A DNA stretch of 64,000 nt, from assembly GCA_026985055.1 (NCBI GenBank), contig JALSQZ010000013.1, positions 124,001-188,000 of the forward strand. The letters run 5' to 3'. The DNA comes from Sedimenticola sp. (GTDB taxonomy: Bacteria > Pseudomonadota > Gammaproteobacteria > Chromatiales > Chromatiaceae). Below, piece by piece: positions 9,563 through 21,669 of this stretch (position 1 is its first letter; each line of letters starts with the position of its first letter). Below the pieces are notes generated by a model. That model was not told the origin of the DNA, did no database searches, and worked only from the letters and a program-made list of their open reading frames with translations. The position numbers were made by a program, and so were the translations under genes.

Positions 9563-9575
9563 AAGGTAGAAAACC

Positions 9576-11396
9576 ATGTCGAAGATAGAAATAACCGATG
9601 TCATCCTGCGTGACGCACACCAGTCCCTGATCGCCACTCGCATGCGCACCGAGGACATGCTGCCCATCTGCGACAAGCTGGACAAGGTGGGTTACTGGTC
9701 CCTGGAATGCTGGGGCGGGGCAACCTACGATGCTTGTCTGCGGTTTCTGAAGGAAGATCCCTGGGAACGTCTGCGCAAGCTGCGTGAGGCCTTGCCCAAT
9801 ACCCGGCTGCAAATGCTGGTGCGGGGACAGAACCTGCTGGGCTACCGGCACTATGCTGATGATGTGGTGCGTGCCTTTATCCTCAAAGCTGCAGAGCAGG
9901 GCATGGATGTCTTTCGCATTTTCGACGCCCTGAATGATATCCGCAATTTGCGCACCGCCGTCGAAGCCACCAAGGAGGCAGGCAAGCATGCCCAGGGCAC
10001 CATCTGCTATACCGTCAGTCCGGTACATGATACCCAGGGCTTCGTGAAGATGGCTCGGGAGCTGGCCGACATGGACTGCGACAGCATCTGCATCAAGGAC
10101 ATGGCCGGTCTTCTTACCCCCTATGCAACCGAAGAGCTGGTAAAAGCAATCAAGGACGCGGTGGATCTGCCCCTGCAACTGCATTCCCATGCGACTGCGG
10201 GACTGGCGGAAATGTGCCATCTGAAAGCGATTGAAAACGGCTGCGACCGTGTGGATACGGCGATTTCCTCCTGGGCCGGGGGCACCAGTCATCCGCCTAC
10301 CGAATCGCTGGTGGCGGGATTGCGTGGCACCGGTTACGACACCGGCCTGGATCTGGAACTGCTCCAGGAAATCGGCATGTATTTCTACGAAGTACGCAAG
10401 AAATATCATCAGTTCGAAAGTGAATTCACTGGCGTGGACACCCGTGTGCAGGTGAACCAGATTCCCGGCGGAATGATTTCCAATCTCGCCAATCAGCTCA
10501 AGGAACAGAATGCCCTGGGGCGCATGAATGAGGTCATGGAAGAGATACCTCGGGTACGCGAGGACCTCGGGTATCCGCCTCTGGTGACGCCAACCTCCCA
10601 GATCGTTGGCACCCAGGCGGTGCTCAATGTGCTTACGGGAAAACGCTATGAAACCATTACCAATGAAGTGAAGCTCTATCTCCAGGGCGGTTACGGAAAA
10701 GCGCTGGGCAAGGTGAACAAGAAGCTGCGCCGGGAAGCAGTGGGGGAGCAGGACATTATCGAAGTGCGTCCTGCGGACTTGCTGGCGCCGGAGCTGGAGC
10801 ATCTGCGCCAGGAAATCGGCGATCTGGCCAAATCCGATGAAGACGTGCTGTCCTATGCCATGTTTCCCGAGATCGGGCGGCAGTTTCTGGAGCAGCGCGC
10901 CGCCGGAGCCTTGCAGCCAGAGCCACTGGAGCCGCCTCCGGGGGATGGTCCCCAGGAGAGCGCGCCGACGGAATTCAATATCGTGCTCCATGGCGAGACC
11001 TACCATATCAAGATTACCGGCGCCGGGCACAAGGGACAGCCGGAGCGGCATTTCTACATGACGGTGGATGGTGTTCCCGAGGAAGCCGTGGTGGAAACCC
11101 TGGACGAGATTGTGCTCACCGGCGGAGCGGAAGGCGCTGTTCAGGAGTCCATAAGCGGGCGCCGGCCCAAGGTTACCAAGGAGGGGCATGTCGCCACTTC
11201 CATGCCTGGCACCATCGTCGAGGTGCTGGTCAAGGAAGGTGACAACATCGAGGCGGGTGAGCCAGTGCTGGTTACTGAAGCAATGAAGATGGAAACCGAG
11301 GTACAGGCGCCCATAGGCGGCACTGTAACCGGTGTGTTCGTGCAGAAGGGGGATGCGGTGAACCCCGACGAGGCGCTCGTTGAAATCGAACCCTGA
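9576..11396 (+). CDS. pycB: Pyruvate carboxylase subunit B / oxaloacetate decarboxylase alpha-type carboxyltransferase
   Basis: The 606-residue protein has the TIM-barrel carboxyltransferase domain (TDVILRDAHQSL at the start, IKDMAGLLTP, LQLHSHATAG metal-binding region), the conserved PYC/OADA domain, a linker and a C-terminal biotinyl domain with EAMKMET whose central Lys is biotinylated. OadA of the decarboxylase pump is the alternative. No oadB or oadG is adjacent and a biotin carboxylase is, so anaplerotic pyruvate carboxylase is preferred. Confidence 0.9.
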   Translation: MSKIEITDVILRDAHQSLIATRMRTEDMLPICDKLDKVGYWSLECWGGATYDACLRFLKEDPWERLRKLREALPNTRLQMLVRGQNLLGYRHYADDVVRAFILKAAEQGMDVFRIFDALNDIRNLRTAVEATKEAGKHAQGTICYTVSPVHDTQGFVKMARELADMDCDSICIKDMAGLLTPYATEELVKAIKDAVDLPLQLHSHATAGLAEMCHLKAIENGCDRVDTAISSWAGGTSHPPTESLVAGLRGTGYDTGLDLELLQEIGMYFYEVRKKYHQFESEFTGVDTRVQVNQIPGGMISNLANQLKEQNALGRMNEVMEEIPRVREDLGYPPLVTPTSQIVGTQAVLNVLTGKRYETITNEVKLYLQGGYGKALGKVNKKLRREAVGEQDIIEVRPADLLAPELEHLRQEIGDLAKSDEDVLSYAMFPEIGRQFLEQRAAGALQPEPLEPPPGDGPQESAPTEFNIVLHGETYHIKITGAGHKGQPERHFYMTVDGVPEEAVVETLDEIVLTGGAEGAVQESISGRRPKVTKEGHVATSMPGTIVEVLVKEGDNIEAGEPVLVTEAMKMETEVQAPIGGTVTGVFVQKGDAVNPDEALVEIEP

Positions 11397-12327
11397 TCCG
11401 GTACGCATAGGACTGGCTCTGGGCGGCGGCGCTGCCCGGGGCTGGTCTCATATCGGCATCATCCAGGCGCTGGAGGAAATGGGTCTGCGACCGGATGTGG
11501 TCGCAGGCTGTTCCATCGGTTCCATCGTCGGAGCGGCTCAGGCGGCGGGCAATCTGGCTGAACTCAAGGATTGGGTGCTGTCGTTGCGCCGACGTGATGT
11601 AGCCGGCTTCTTTGACATTGGCTGGGGTAACAAGGGGCTGATCGATACGGAGCGTCTGCAGCGCTTTCTGCATGAGCATGTTGTAGAACAGAACCTGCTT
11701 ATCGAGGATTTCGAAGTGCGTTATGGCAGCGTGGCCACGGATCTGGGCAATGGCCGGGAGCTATGGTTTACCGATGGTTCGGTGATGAAGTCCATCATGG
11801 CATCCATTGCCCTTCCGGGGCTCTTCGCTCCGGTGCGACACAACAACCGCTGGCTGGTGGATGGCGGACTGGTGAATCCGGTACCTGTGTCTCTCTGTCA
11901 CGCCCTGGGTGCTGAAGTGGTCATCGCGGTCAATCTCAATGCCGATATTCTGGGCAAGCACCTGAATCTGAAAAAGGATGATCTTGCGGCCAGCAGTGGT
12001 TTCATGGACGGTATCCTGGGTACCATCAAGACTTATTCGGCGAGTATTTTTCCTGGAAACCGGGAGGTTGCGCCACCGGGCATGCTGGACGTGCTGGCCA
12101 GCAGCGTGAACATCACCCAGGACAGGATCACCCGCAGCCGCATGGCCGGAGATCCCCCGGATATCCTCATCGAACCTCATCTGGCACATATTGGTCTGCT
12201 GGAGTTCCACCGCGCGGAAGAAGCTATTGCCGAAGGACGTGATTGCATCAAACGCATGCAGCCTGCGATAGAGTACACCATGAAATATGCGCTCAGGATT
12301 TCCGGCAAGGTGCTTGAGGAACCCTGA
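11380..12327 (+). CDS. rssA: Patatin-like phospholipase, RssA family
   Basis: The patatin fold is shown by the oxyanion loop GLALGGGAARG near the start, the nucleophile elbow GCSIG and the DGG of the Ser-Asp dyad (VDGGLVNPVPVS). The C-terminal part RMAGDPPDILIEPHLAHIGLLEFHRAEEAI matches RssA in successive pieces. The start must be the TTG at 11380 inside the 3' end of pycB (17-base overlap), since no ATG or GTG lies before the first conserved motif; GAGG just upstream supports it. Its physiological substrate is unknown. Confidence 0.87.
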   Translation: MKSNPDPVRIGLALGGGAARGWSHIGIIQALEEMGLRPDVVAGCSIGSIVGAAQAAGNLAELKDWVLSLRRRDVAGFFDIGWGNKGLIDTERLQRFLHEHVVEQNLLIEDFEVRYGSVATDLGNGRELWFTDGSVMKSIMASIALPGLFAPVRHNNRWLVDGGLVNPVPVSLCHALGAEVVIAVNLNADILGKHLNLKKDDLAASSGFMDGILGTIKTYSASIFPGNREVAPPGMLDVLASSVNITQDRITRSRMAGDPPDILIEPHLAHIGLLEFHRAEEAIAEGRDCIKRMQPAIEYTMKYALRISGKVLEEP

Positions 12328-12414
12328 GGTCAGATGTATTCTGTCATATGCTGCGCCTGATACAGGAGCAGGCAGCGCAGACGAATCGGAGAAGGAGACA
12401 GGGACAGGCGAAAC

Positions 12415-13584
12415 ATGGATACTGATGCCGATGTTTCAGGATTGAACGAGAGAGTGCTTCATCGGCAGTTACGGCTGCTGGCGGAGCATCTGCCCGTGGT
12501 TCTGCCGGCCAGCCTGCTGGCTGCGGGACTGGTAGGGTGGGGGTTCTGGGATCATGTTGACCAGCCAATTCTCATTTACTGGCTGTGTGGCCTGTTTGTC
12601 TTGTCCGCGGGAAGGGTGCTGCTTTCCTGGTATCTTGTGGATCAGCCCCTGAACAGGAAAGGAATCCGACGGATGAAGGGCATGTTGCTGAGCGGAGCCT
12701 TGTTGTCCGGCGCGGTGTGGGGCATTGGGGGAATTCTGTTCTTCGATCCGGGAAACCCCTATGGTTTTGCCCTGCTGGTCATCATTCTCGGGGGATTGCT
12801 CTCTGGCGCGCTGGGATCGCATTCCTATTATTTTCCGACTTTTTTTGCTTTTGCGGTTCCTGAATTTCTTCCCCTGATCTGGGAGTTTTCCCGTGAGGAA
12901 GGGGAGATGTATGAAATCATCACCCTGGTGATGCTGCTTTTCCTGTTGCTCAATCTGTATTATTCCAAGAAGCATGAGAACGTCATCACCACCGCCATTC
13001 GTCTGCAGTTTGCCAATGATTCTCTGTTGGAAGAACTGCGCAGCGCCAATCGTGAGCTTCACCAGTATTCCTACACCGATCCGCTCACGGGCATAGGCAA
13101 CCGGCGTCAGTTCGATCTGGATATGGAACAGACCTTGCAGGTAACGAAAACCACCGGAGAGGCAGTTTGTCTGATTCTCATGGATGTGGACTATTTCAAG
13201 GCATACAATGATCGCTTCGGTCATCCCAAGGGGGATGCCGTTCTCAAGGATATTGCCCGGGTGATGCTGAAAGTGTGCCAGGAACAGCAGGTTCGCGGCA
13301 GACCCATGCGTATCGGTGGTGAAGAGTTTTCCCTGCTGCTCAAGGGTGATCTAAAAACAGCTGCTCATGTTGCCGAGACCATGCGTCAGGAAGTCAGCAG
13401 GCTGTATTCCGGCAAGGGACAGCAGATTAGCGCGAGTTTCGGCGTGGCGATGACAAATCCCCAGGCCGGCGGTACACGCAAAAAACTGTTCAAGTCCGCG
13501 GACCAGGCGCTGTATGAAGCCAAAACAGCAGGGCGCAACCAGGTAGTGGTTTTCGATGGTCAAGACTCTGCAAATCAGTCATAA
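12415..13584 (+). CDS. Membrane-anchored diguanylate cyclase (GGDEF)
   Basis: Residues 1-190 hold about six hydrophobic segments without a recognisable named sensor. A short coiled linker and a GGDEF domain follow. The active-site motif is R-I-G-G-E-E-F at 299-305, a functional variant, with DPLTGIGNRRQFD and MDVDYFKAYND as expected. No RxxD inhibitory site is seen before GGEEF, so product feedback may be missing. It should make c-di-GMP at the inner membrane in response to an unknown signal. Confidence 0.9.
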   Translation: MDTDADVSGLNERVLHRQLRLLAEHLPVVLPASLLAAGLVGWGFWDHVDQPILIYWLCGLFVLSAGRVLLSWYLVDQPLNRKGIRRMKGMLLSGALLSGAVWGIGGILFFDPGNPYGFALLVIILGGLLSGALGSHSYYFPTFFAFAVPEFLPLIWEFSREEGEMYEIITLVMLLFLLLNLYYSKKHENVITTAIRLQFANDSLLEELRSANRELHQYSYTDPLTGIGNRRQFDLDMEQTLQVTKTTGEAVCLILMDVDYFKAYNDRFGHPKGDAVLKDIARVMLKVCQEQQVRGRPMRIGGEEFSLLLKGDLKTAAHVAETMRQEVSRLYSGKGQQISASFGVAMTNPQAGGTRKKLFKSADQALYEAKTAGRNQVVVFDGQDSANQS

Positions 13585-13593
13585 TTCATTTCC

Positions 13594-13622
13594 CGTTCCG
13601 GCGCCCGTAGCGCCCGGGAACG
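13594..13622 (+). terminator. Hairpin after the diguanylate cyclase gene
   Basis: CGTTCCGGCGC pairs with GCGCCCGGGAACG across a short loop, with a two-base bulge, just after the stop codon and before the SRP RNA. There is no good T tract, so termination strength is doubtful. Confidence 0.4.
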
Positions 13623-13634
13623 AACTCAGTTTAT

Positions 13635-13747
13635 GGCGGCCGTATCGGTCCCCTCGCAACACTCAGCTGTGAACCCGGTCAGGCCCGGAAGGGAGCAGCC
13701 GCAGCAGTGACAGTGTGTGCCGGGGTGTGGCTGGTGCGGTTGCCACC
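13635..13747 (+). ncRNA. ffs: Signal recognition particle RNA (4.5S)
   Basis: The apical domain is clear: AACCCGGTCAGGCCCGGAAG followed by GGAGCAGCCGCAGCAGTGAC, then GTGTGCCGGGGTGTGGCTGG, matching the conserved 4.5S RNA. The ends GGCGGCCG and CGGTTGCC pair (with G-T wobbles), which sets the boundaries to within a few bases. This RNA with Ffh targets membrane proteins. It lies directly upstream of dnaX. Confidence 0.93.
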
Positions 13748-13782
13748 CTATTGAACCGGGATGGAGCACGCAAAGCGATTTC

Positions 13783-15399
13783 ATGTCCTACCAGGTACTA
13801 GCACGAAAATGGCGTCCCCGCAGTTTCGATGAAATGGTGGGGCAGGAGCATGTGGTTCGCGCCCTGAGCAATGCCCTGGACAACGACCGTCTGCATCATG
13901 CCTACCTGTTTACCGGTACCCGGGGTGTGGGCAAGACTACCCTGGCGCGCATTCTGGCCAAATCCCTGAACTGCGAACAGGGAGTCAGCTCCACTCCTTG
14001 CGGGGAGTGCAGTATCTGTCGCGAAGTGGACGAAGGCCGTTTCGCCGATCTGCTGGAAGTGGACGCCGCTTCCCGCACCAAGGTGGATCAAACCCTGGAA
14101 CTGCTGGAAAACGTACCCTTTGCCCCCATACGCGGCCGTTACAAGGTGTATCTCATCGACGAGGTGCACATGTTTTCCAACTCCAGCTTCAATGCCCTGC
14201 TCAAGACCCTGGAAGAACCGCCGCCCCATGTGAAGTTTCTGCTGGCCACCACGGACCCGCAGAAAGTGCCGGTAACGGTGCTGTCCCGTTGCCTGCAGAT
14301 GAATCTCAAACGCCTGCCCCTGGAGCAGATTCGCGGCCAGTTCGAGCATGTGTTGGCTGCCGAGGGCGTGGAATGGGAGTCTCCGGCGCTGGATCTGCTT
14401 GCCCGGGTAGCCGATGGCAGCATGCGGGACGGCCTGAGCATACTCGATCAGGCCATCGCCTTTGGCGCGGGAAAACTGCGTGAAGACGAAGTCAAGGCCA
14501 TGCTCGGCGTAGTTGCCCAGGATCGCTTGCCGGGCTTGTTGCACCGGATTGCGGACAAGGATGCTCCCGGCCTGCTTCAGGATATCACCCAGGCCGCGCA
14601 ACAGAGTCCGGATTTTGCCGCCCTGCTCAGGGACATGCTGCTGTTGTTGCACCGTATCGCCCTCTATCAGGCAGTGCCGGATGCCGCCGATGCGGCCTGG
14701 GGCGACTTGCAACCGATTCAGGAACTTGCGCAGCGGCTGTCGGCCGAAGACGTCCAGCTGTTCTATGAGATTGCTCTGCGCGGGCAGCGTGACCTGCCCC
14801 TGGCGCCGGATCCGCGCAGCGGCTTCGAGATGATTCTGCTGCGCATGCTGGCCTTCCGCCCCGTTGAGCCGTCTTCGGCGGAACCCAAGGCTGCCACGCC
14901 ATCGTCCAAACCGGACAAAACCGCTGCAAGCCGCCCGGCGCCCGAGACGCAATCCAGACCCGCCTCTGCGGGTGCGCCTGGCGAAAAACGGGAAGCAGCG
15001 CCCTCCGGGAAAACCGATCTTCGGGACTGGCATCAGATTCTGCCCCAACTGGGGCTGGGCGGGCTTTCCTCCCAACTTGCTGCCCATTGCACGGTGAAAT
15101 CCTGGCAGAATGACGAGTTGGTGCTGGCTCTCGGTAGCGAAGGTGCGGCGTTGGCCGGTACCATGGCGGAGAAAAAGCTGCACACCGCCCTGGAAAACTA
15201 TCTTGGCAGATCCCTGAAAATGTGTGTGCAAGTCGAAGACCTGGGCGAAGAAACCCCGGCACAGGCCGCTGAACGCAAACAGCGTGAAGCCCAGGCGGCC
15301 GCAATCGATGCCCTGCAGAATGATCCCGTGGTCAAGGAGCTGGAAGACGGCTTTGGCGCGGAATTGCAAGTGGACACTGTCAAACTGAACAAGAAATAA
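13783..15399 (+). CDS. dnaX: DNA polymerase III subunit tau/gamma
   Basis: The 538-residue clamp-loader ATPase has the start [20 protein letters not shown], Walker A GTRGVGKT at 45-52, a zinc site C64, C73, C76, C79, Walker [10 protein letters not shown] and a proline/alanine-rich linker before the tau C-terminal domain. The ATG at 13783 starts the conserved family sequence; the upstream in-frame stretch runs back into the SRP RNA and is not coding. No convincing A-AAA-AAG slippage site for a gamma form was found. Confidence 0.96.
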   Translation: MSYQVLARKWRPRSFDEMVGQEHVVRALSNALDNDRLHHAYLFTGTRGVGKTTLARILAKSLNCEQGVSSTPCGECSICREVDEGRFADLLEVDAASRTKVDQTLELLENVPFAPIRGRYKVYLIDEVHMFSNSSFNALLKTLEEPPPHVKFLLATTDPQKVPVTVLSRCLQMNLKRLPLEQIRGQFEHVLAAEGVEWESPALDLLARVADGSMRDGLSILDQAIAFGAGKLREDEVKAMLGVVAQDRLPGLLHRIADKDAPGLLQDITQAAQQSPDFAALLRDMLLLLHRIALYQAVPDAADAAWGDLQPIQELAQRLSAEDVQLFYEIALRGQRDLPLAPDPRSGFEMILLRMLAFRPVEPSSAEPKAATPSSKPDKTAASRPAPETQSRPASAGAPGEKREAAPSGKTDLRDWHQILPQLGLGGLSSQLAAHCTVKSWQNDELVLALGSEGAALAGTMAEKKLHTALENYLGRSLKMCVQVEDLGEETPAQAAERKQREAQAAAIDALQNDPVVKELEDGFGAELQVDTVKLNKK

Positions 15400-15415
15400 T
15401 CGATCAGGAGATATT

Positions 15416-15739
15416 ATGAAAGGTGGTTTAGGCAACCTCATGAAACAGGCCCAGAAGATCCAGGCTGACATGCAGAAGGCCCAGGAAGAACTGGCCAGGG
15501 CGGAAATTACCGGTGAATCCGGTGGTGGTCTGGTAAAAGTCACCATGAATGGCAAGCACGAAGTACGCCGGGTGGAAATCGACGATTCCCTCATCGGTGA
15601 CGACAAGGAAATGCTCGAGGATCTGGTGGCGGCCGCATGTAATGATGCCGTACACCGCATCGAGGAAAAAACCCGGGATCAGATGAGCGGACTCACCTCC
15701 GGTCTCAATCTGCCGCCGGGGATGAAGTTGCCTTTCTGA
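15416..15739 (+). CDS. ybaB: Nucleoid-associated protein, YbaB/EbfC family
   Basis: This 107-residue protein has the standard [20 protein letters not shown] start and the [11 protein letters not shown] core. It is a small dimeric DNA-binding protein. The dnaX-ybaB-recR order is widely conserved, and its stop overlaps the recR start by one base (TGATG). Confidence 0.96.
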   Translation: MKGGLGNLMKQAQKIQADMQKAQEELARAEITGESGGGLVKVTMNGKHEVRRVEIDDSLIGDDKEMLEDLVAAACNDAVHRIEEKTRDQMSGLTSGLNLPPGMKLPF

Positions 15740-16359
15740 TGACCCGGGGAGGGCTGCTGCAACAACTCATCGACAGCTTCTGCTGTCTGCCGGGTGTTGG
15801 CCCGAAAACCGCCCAGCGCATGGCCTTTCATGTCCTGGAAAGAGACCGGGAAGGTGGAAAGCAACTGGCGAATGTGTTGGCGCAGGCGGTGGAGCGCATC
15901 GGCCACTGCCGCCGTTGCCGCACCCTCAGTGAAGATCAGTTGTGTGCGCTCTGCGCCAACGACCAGCGTAATGACAGCCAGTTGTGCATCGTAGAGAGTC
16001 CGGCAGACATATTCGCCATCGAACAGGCCACGGATTACCGGGGGCGTTATTTCGTGCTTGGAGGGCGGTTGTCCCCCCTGGACGGTATTGGTCCCGCGCA
16101 GATTGGTTTGCCGCAACTGGCGGATCTGCTTGCGGAAAATACGGTGGAAGAACTGATCCTGGCCACCAATCCCACGGTGGAAGGAGAAGCGACCGCGCAG
16201 TACATAAGCGAAATGGCTGCCGGGCAGGGGGTTTCCGCCACCCGTATCGCCCATGGAGTGCCGCTGGGGGGTGAACTGGAATATATCGACGGCGGCACCC
16301 TGGCACATGCTTTCATGGGGCGGCGCAAGGTCAATAACGGGAGGAACAGACATGAGTGA
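15739..16359 (+). CDS. recR: Recombination mediator protein RecR
   Basis: The 206-residue protein shows the helix-hairpin-helix [15 protein letters not shown], the C4 zinc finger (C-x2-C ... C-x2-C in [17 protein letters not shown]) and a Toprim domain with IVESPAD. It loads RecA with RecFO in gap repair. It overlaps the HIT gene by 8 bases. Confidence 0.97.
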   Translation: MTRGGLLQQLIDSFCCLPGVGPKTAQRMAFHVLERDREGGKQLANVLAQAVERIGHCRRCRTLSEDQLCALCANDQRNDSQLCIVESPADIFAIEQATDYRGRYFVLGGRLSPLDGIGPAQIGLPQLADLLAENTVEELILATNPTVEGEATAQYISEMAAGQGVSATRIAHGVPLGGELEYIDGGTLAHAFMGRRKVNNGRNRHE

Positions 16360-16696
16360 TTGTATATTCTGCAAGATTGCCGCCGGGGAAATTCCCGCGG
16401 ACGTAATTTATCAAGATGATGATGTACTCGTGTTTCGGGATCTGAATCCCCAGGCGCCTACCCATGTGCTGGTGATTCCCCAACGCCATATTGCCACGCT
16501 CAATGATCTGCAGCCGGAAGACGCCGAGCTGGTCGGCAGGATGATGCTGGCGGCAAAAACCGTGGCCGATCAGGAAGGCATCGCCGATGCCGGATACCGT
16601 ACTGTATTCAACTGCAATGCAGGCGCCGGTCAGACCGTGTTCCACATCCACCTGCATGTACTGGGTGGACGGCCCATGAGCTGGCCGCCAGGGTAA
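16352..16696 (+). CDS. HIT family nucleotide-binding hydrolase
   Basis: The 114-residue protein starts with [17 protein letters not shown] and contains the histidine triad [11 protein letters not shown]. It resembles HinT, which hydrolyses purine nucleoside phosphoramidates. The ATG at 16352 is preceded by GGGAGGAA and lies inside the recR 3' end. The upstream in-frame stretch is the shadow of recR. Confidence 0.94.
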   Translation: MSDCIFCKIAAGEIPADVIYQDDDVLVFRDLNPQAPTHVLVIPQRHIATLNDLQPEDAELVGRMMLAAKTVADQEGIADAGYRTVFNCNAGAGQTVFHIHLHVLGGRPMSWPPG

Positions 16697-16705
16697 CATC
16701 TGGCT

Positions 16706-18317
<1,612 letters not shown>

Positions 18318-18321
<4 letters not shown>

Positions 18322-18668
18322 TGTTGAAACAGCTCCTTGTATCTTTTTTCGGAAAAGCCGACTTCGACATGCCCTTTGTCGGTGACCAGTATCGGCCGCT
18401 TGATGATGGACGGGATTTCCAGCATCACTTCCCGGGCGCTGGCTTCGTCGATATTGTCCCGCCGGGCCTGATCCAGCTTGCGCCACATCATGCCCCGCCG
18501 GTTGAGCAGGGTTTCCCAGCCCGCCTTGTCCATCCATTCGCGCAGATGGTTTTCATCCACGCCTTCCTTCTTGTAGTCGTGGAATTGATACTCGATGCCA
18601 TGCTCTGTGAGCCATTTACGCGCTTTTTTCATGGTATCGCAGTTGGGAATGCCGTACAGCTGAATCAT
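18318..18668 (-). CDS. ArsC/Spx-family protein, YffB type
   Basis: The 116-residue thioredoxin-fold protein begins [20 protein letters not shown] and ends with KRPILVTDKGHVEVGFS. Only one cysteine is in the active-site position (NCDT), as in YffB. YffB proteins are glutathione-linked and usually sit next to dapE, as here, so arsenate reductase activity should not be assumed. Confidence 0.93.
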
Positions 18669-19495
18669 CAGATGTCCCGCAGCAGCTCGTTGATGCCCAC
18701 CTTGCCCAGGGTCTTTTCATCCACTTTCTTGACGATGACCGCGCAATACAGGCTGTATTTGCCGTCCTTGGATGGCAGATTGCCGGATACCACCACGGAA
18801 CCCGCGGGCACCCGGCCATAGAGAATCTCATCCTTCTCCCGGTCGTAGATGCGCGTGGACTGGCCGATATACACGCCCATGGAGATTACCGAGCCTTTTT
18901 CCACGATGACGCCTTCCACGATTTCCGAACGGGCGCCGATGAAGCAGTTGTCCTCGATGATGGTGGGAGCGGCCTGCAACGGTTCCAGCACCCCGCCGAT
19001 GCCCACGCCGCCGGACAGATGCACATTCTTGCCGATCTGGGCGCAGGAACCCACCGTGGCCCAGGTGTCCACCATGGTGCCCGAATCCACATAGGCGCCG
19101 ATATTTACGTAAGAGGGCATGAGTACGCAGGAAGGCGCGATATAGGCGCCCTTGCGCACCGAGGCCGGCGGCACCACGCGCACTCCCGCGTCGCGGAACT
19201 CCCGGGCATTGTAATCAGCGTATTTGGAGGGCACCTTGTCGTAATAATTGGTGAAACCGCCTTTCATGAATTCGTTGTCGTTGATGCGGAAGGACAGCAG
19301 CACCGCCTTTTTCACCCATTCATTTACCTGCCAGCCCTGGTCCGTGGGTTCGGCCACGCGCAGGCTGCCGGCGTCGATCTGCTCTATGGTTTCCATGATG
19401 GCATCACGCACCAGGGTGTCCACATTGCGCGGGGTGATGTCGGCGCGCTGCTCAAAGGCTTCTTCGATGATGCTCTGGTTGTTGCTCATGTTCAT
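18668..19495 (-). CDS. dapD: Tetrahydrodipicolinate N-succinyltransferase
   Basis: The 275-residue protein has the left-handed beta-helix hexapeptide repeats ([20 protein letters not shown], then [20 protein letters not shown]) of DapD. It transfers succinyl from succinyl-CoA to tetrahydrodipicolinate. It is in the middle of the dapC-dapD-dapE run, 3 bases after dapC. Confidence 0.97.
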   Translation of the reverse strand: MNMSNNQSIIEEAFEQRADITPRNVDTLVRDAIMETIEQIDAGSLRVAEPTDQGWQVNEWVKKAVLLSFRINDNEFMKGGFTNYYDKVPSKYADYNAREFRDAGVRVVPPASVRKGAYIAPSCVLMPSYVNIGAYVDSGTMVDTWATVGSCAQIGKNVHLSGGVGIGGVLEPLQAAPTIIEDNCFIGARSEIVEGVIVEKGSVISMGVYIGQSTRIYDREKDEILYGRVPAGSVVVSGNLPSKDGKYSLYCAVIVKKVDEKTLGKVGINELLRDI

Positions 19496-19498
19496 TCC

Positions 19499-20698
19499 TC
19501 AGGATTTTTCAATGAATTGTCGGATTCGTCTGGCGGCATCGATGCATTCGTCCATGGGAGCGACCAGGGCCATGCGCACATGGCCCGCGCCGGGGTTGAT
19601 GCCATTCGCCTGGCGCGACAGATAACTGCCGGGCAGAACCGTGATGTTCTGTTGCCGGTACAACTCCCGGGCGAATTCCGTATCCTCTCCCGGCGTTTTG
19701 GCCCAGAGATAGAACCCGGCTTCCGGGCGCTGAACTTCCAGGCATCCGTCCAGAATATCCAGCACCTTAGCAAATTTCTCCCGGTAGGCATGGCGGTTTT
19801 CCCGGACATGGGCTTCGTCCTTCCAGGCCAGTATGCTGGCTGCCTGATGGTGTGGCGGCATGGCGCAGCCATGATAGGTACGGTATTGCAGGAATGCACT
19901 CATGATATTTGCGTCGCCGGCAACAAAACCGGAGCGCAGCCCCGGCGCGTTGGAGCGCTTGGACAGGCTGTGGAATACCACACAGCGGGAAAAATCCGTG
20001 TTGCCGGCACGGATCGCCGCCTGCAACAGGCCGGGAGGAGGGCGCTCCTCGTCAAAATAGATTTCCGAATAACACTCATCGGCGGCAATGATGAAATCAT
20101 GTCGCTCGGCCAGCTCCATGAGTTGCTGCCAGTCCGATTCCCGGAGCACCGCCCCGGTTGGATTGTGTGGCGAGCAGACATACAGCAGTTGACAATCCTG
20201 CCAGATGCTATCGGGAACTCCCTCGAAATCCGCGGCCAGTCTGCTGTTGTCCGTACAGTTGACGAATACCGGCTTCGCGCCGGCCAGCAGGGCCGCGCCT
20301 TCGTAGATCTGATAAAAGGGATTGGGCATGAGCACCAGCGGATTGTCCGCATGGCGGTCAATAACCGTCTGGGCAAAGGCAAACAGCGCCTCGCGGGTGC
20401 CGTTCACCGGCAATACATTGCGCTCGGCATCCAGGGCATCCGCAGGCAGCTGGAAACGCCCGGTCAGCCAGTCGCAAATGGCCTGGCGCAGTTCCGGTGC
20501 GCCCCTGGTCAGAGGATAGGCGGACAAACCGTGCAGATGCGCCAGCACCGCCTCCGTGATGAAAGCCGGGGTAGGGTGCCGGGGTTCGCCAATGGACAGG
20601 GCAATGTGATCCAGATGGCCGGGAGGCTGACAACCCTCCTTGAGCTCGCGCAGCTTTTCGAAGGGATAGGGCTGGAGTTTGTACAAGTCGCTGTTCAT
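19499..20698 (-). CDS. dapC: Succinyldiaminopimelate transaminase
   Basis: This is a 399-residue class I PLP aminotransferase with SPHNPTGAVL, AADECYSEIY and the PLP lysine in FHSLSKRSNAPGLRSGF. The DapC type is supported by sequence pattern and by the following dapD and dapE. The ATG at 20698 (MNSDLYKLQPYPFEKL) matches family starts. Confidence 0.94.
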   Translation of the reverse strand: MNSDLYKLQPYPFEKLRELKEGCQPPGHLDHIALSIGEPRHPTPAFITEAVLAHLHGLSAYPLTRGAPELRQAICDWLTGRFQLPADALDAERNVLPVNGTREALFAFAQTVIDRHADNPLVLMPNPFYQIYEGAALLAGAKPVFVNCTDNSRLAADFEGVPDSIWQDCQLLYVCSPHNPTGAVLRESDWQQLMELAERHDFIIAADECYSEIYFDEERPPPGLLQAAIRAGNTDFSRCVVFHSLSKRSNAPGLRSGFVAGDANIMSAFLQYRTYHGCAMPPHHQAASILAWKDEAHVRENRHAYREKFAKVLDILDGCLEVQRPEAGFYLWAKTPGEDTEFARELYRQQNITVLPGSYLSRQANGINPGAGHVRMALVAPMDECIDAARRIRQFIEKS

Positions 20699-20781
20699 AC
20701 TACGGCGCGGGGCAGTCCTCGCGCGAGCCGTGGGTTCAGAGGGCGGATTATACAACAACAGGCAAGCGGGAGGTTTGCAGC

Positions 20782-21669
20782 TTGAATGGAACATTTCGGG
20801 ATCATCCCCGCCAGCGCTGGCTGGCTACGATTTTCCTTTTGTATTCTGCTACCTTTTGGGGGCTGATCTGGTATCCCCTGCGTCAGCTGGATCGTGCGGG
20901 CTTGGATGGCCCCTGGCAGATGCTGGTGGCCTATGGCAGTGCCTTTCTGGTATTGGCGCTGACACGCTGGCCGGGGCTGGCGGGCATGCGCGGGCAGTGG
21001 GGCAGACTGATGCTCATGGCGCTTGCCGCCGGCTGGACCAATGTGGGTTTCATTCTGGCGATGCTGGATGGCAGCGTGGCCCGGGCGCTGATCCTGTTCT
21101 ATCTGTCTCCCGTGTGGACCGTCCTGCTTGGGTATTTGCTGCTGGATGAAAAGCTGCATCCTGCCACCCTGCTGAGCCTGCCCCTGGGATTGTCCGGCGC
21201 CGGACTCATGCTCTGGTCGCCAGATATTCTGGTCACCGGCCTGAGCTGGGGCGATATTGCGGCCCTGACCGCGGGCATGGCTTTTGCTCTGAGCAATGTA
21301 CTCACCCGTTTCCTACATGATCTGGGAACAAGACAGAAAACCCTGGTTTCCTGGGCAGGCGTGGTGTTCGTCTCCCTGCTGCTGATGGTGATGCAGGGTT
21401 CCGCAATTCCCTCCGCCAGCGTAGTTGCCTGGGCGGCGGTTATGGTACTGGGTGCGGGCGGATTCCTGCTTACCACGCTGGCGGTAGTCTATGGTGTTTC
21501 CCACATGCCAGTGCAGCGTTCCTCGGTGATCCTGCTGCTGGAGATTCTGGTCGGCGCCCTGAGCGCCTGGTGGCTGGCGGGGGAAAGCCTGAATATGCGT
21601 GAGTGGTTGGGAGGGTTTTTGATTATACTTGCGGGCTTGGCAGCCATTTTTCAGGAAGAAGAACAATGA
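20782..21669 (+). CDS. EamA/DMT family transporter
   Basis: About ten hydrophobic segments arranged as two EamA repeats are visible in 295 residues, for example LFYLSPVWTVLLGYLLLDEKL in the first half and SSVILLLEILVGALSAWWLAGE in the second. The only in-frame start before the first TM is the TTG at 20782, with GGGAGG a few bases upstream. Substrate unknown. The stop overlaps the VOC gene (ATGA). Confidence 0.88.
   Translation: MNGTFRDHPRQRWLATIFLLYSATFWGLIWYPLRQLDRAGLDGPWQMLVAYGSAFLVLALTRWPGLAGMRGQWGRLMLMALAAGWTNVGFILAMLDGSVARALILFYLSPVWTVLLGYLLLDEKLHPATLLSLPLGLSGAGLMLWSPDILVTGLSWGDIAALTAGMAFALSNVLTRFLHDLGTRQKTLVSWAGVVFVSLLLMVMQGSAIPSASVVAWAAVMVLGAGGFLLTTLAVVYGVSHMPVQRSSVILLLEILVGALSAWWLAGESLNMREWLGGFLIILAGLAAIFQEEEQ

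Noticed and set aside
15169..15176. Possible dnaX frameshift site (GAAAAAG)
   Set aside because: It lacks the A-AAA-AAG heptamer in the right frame and is too close to the 3' end to give a gamma-like product.
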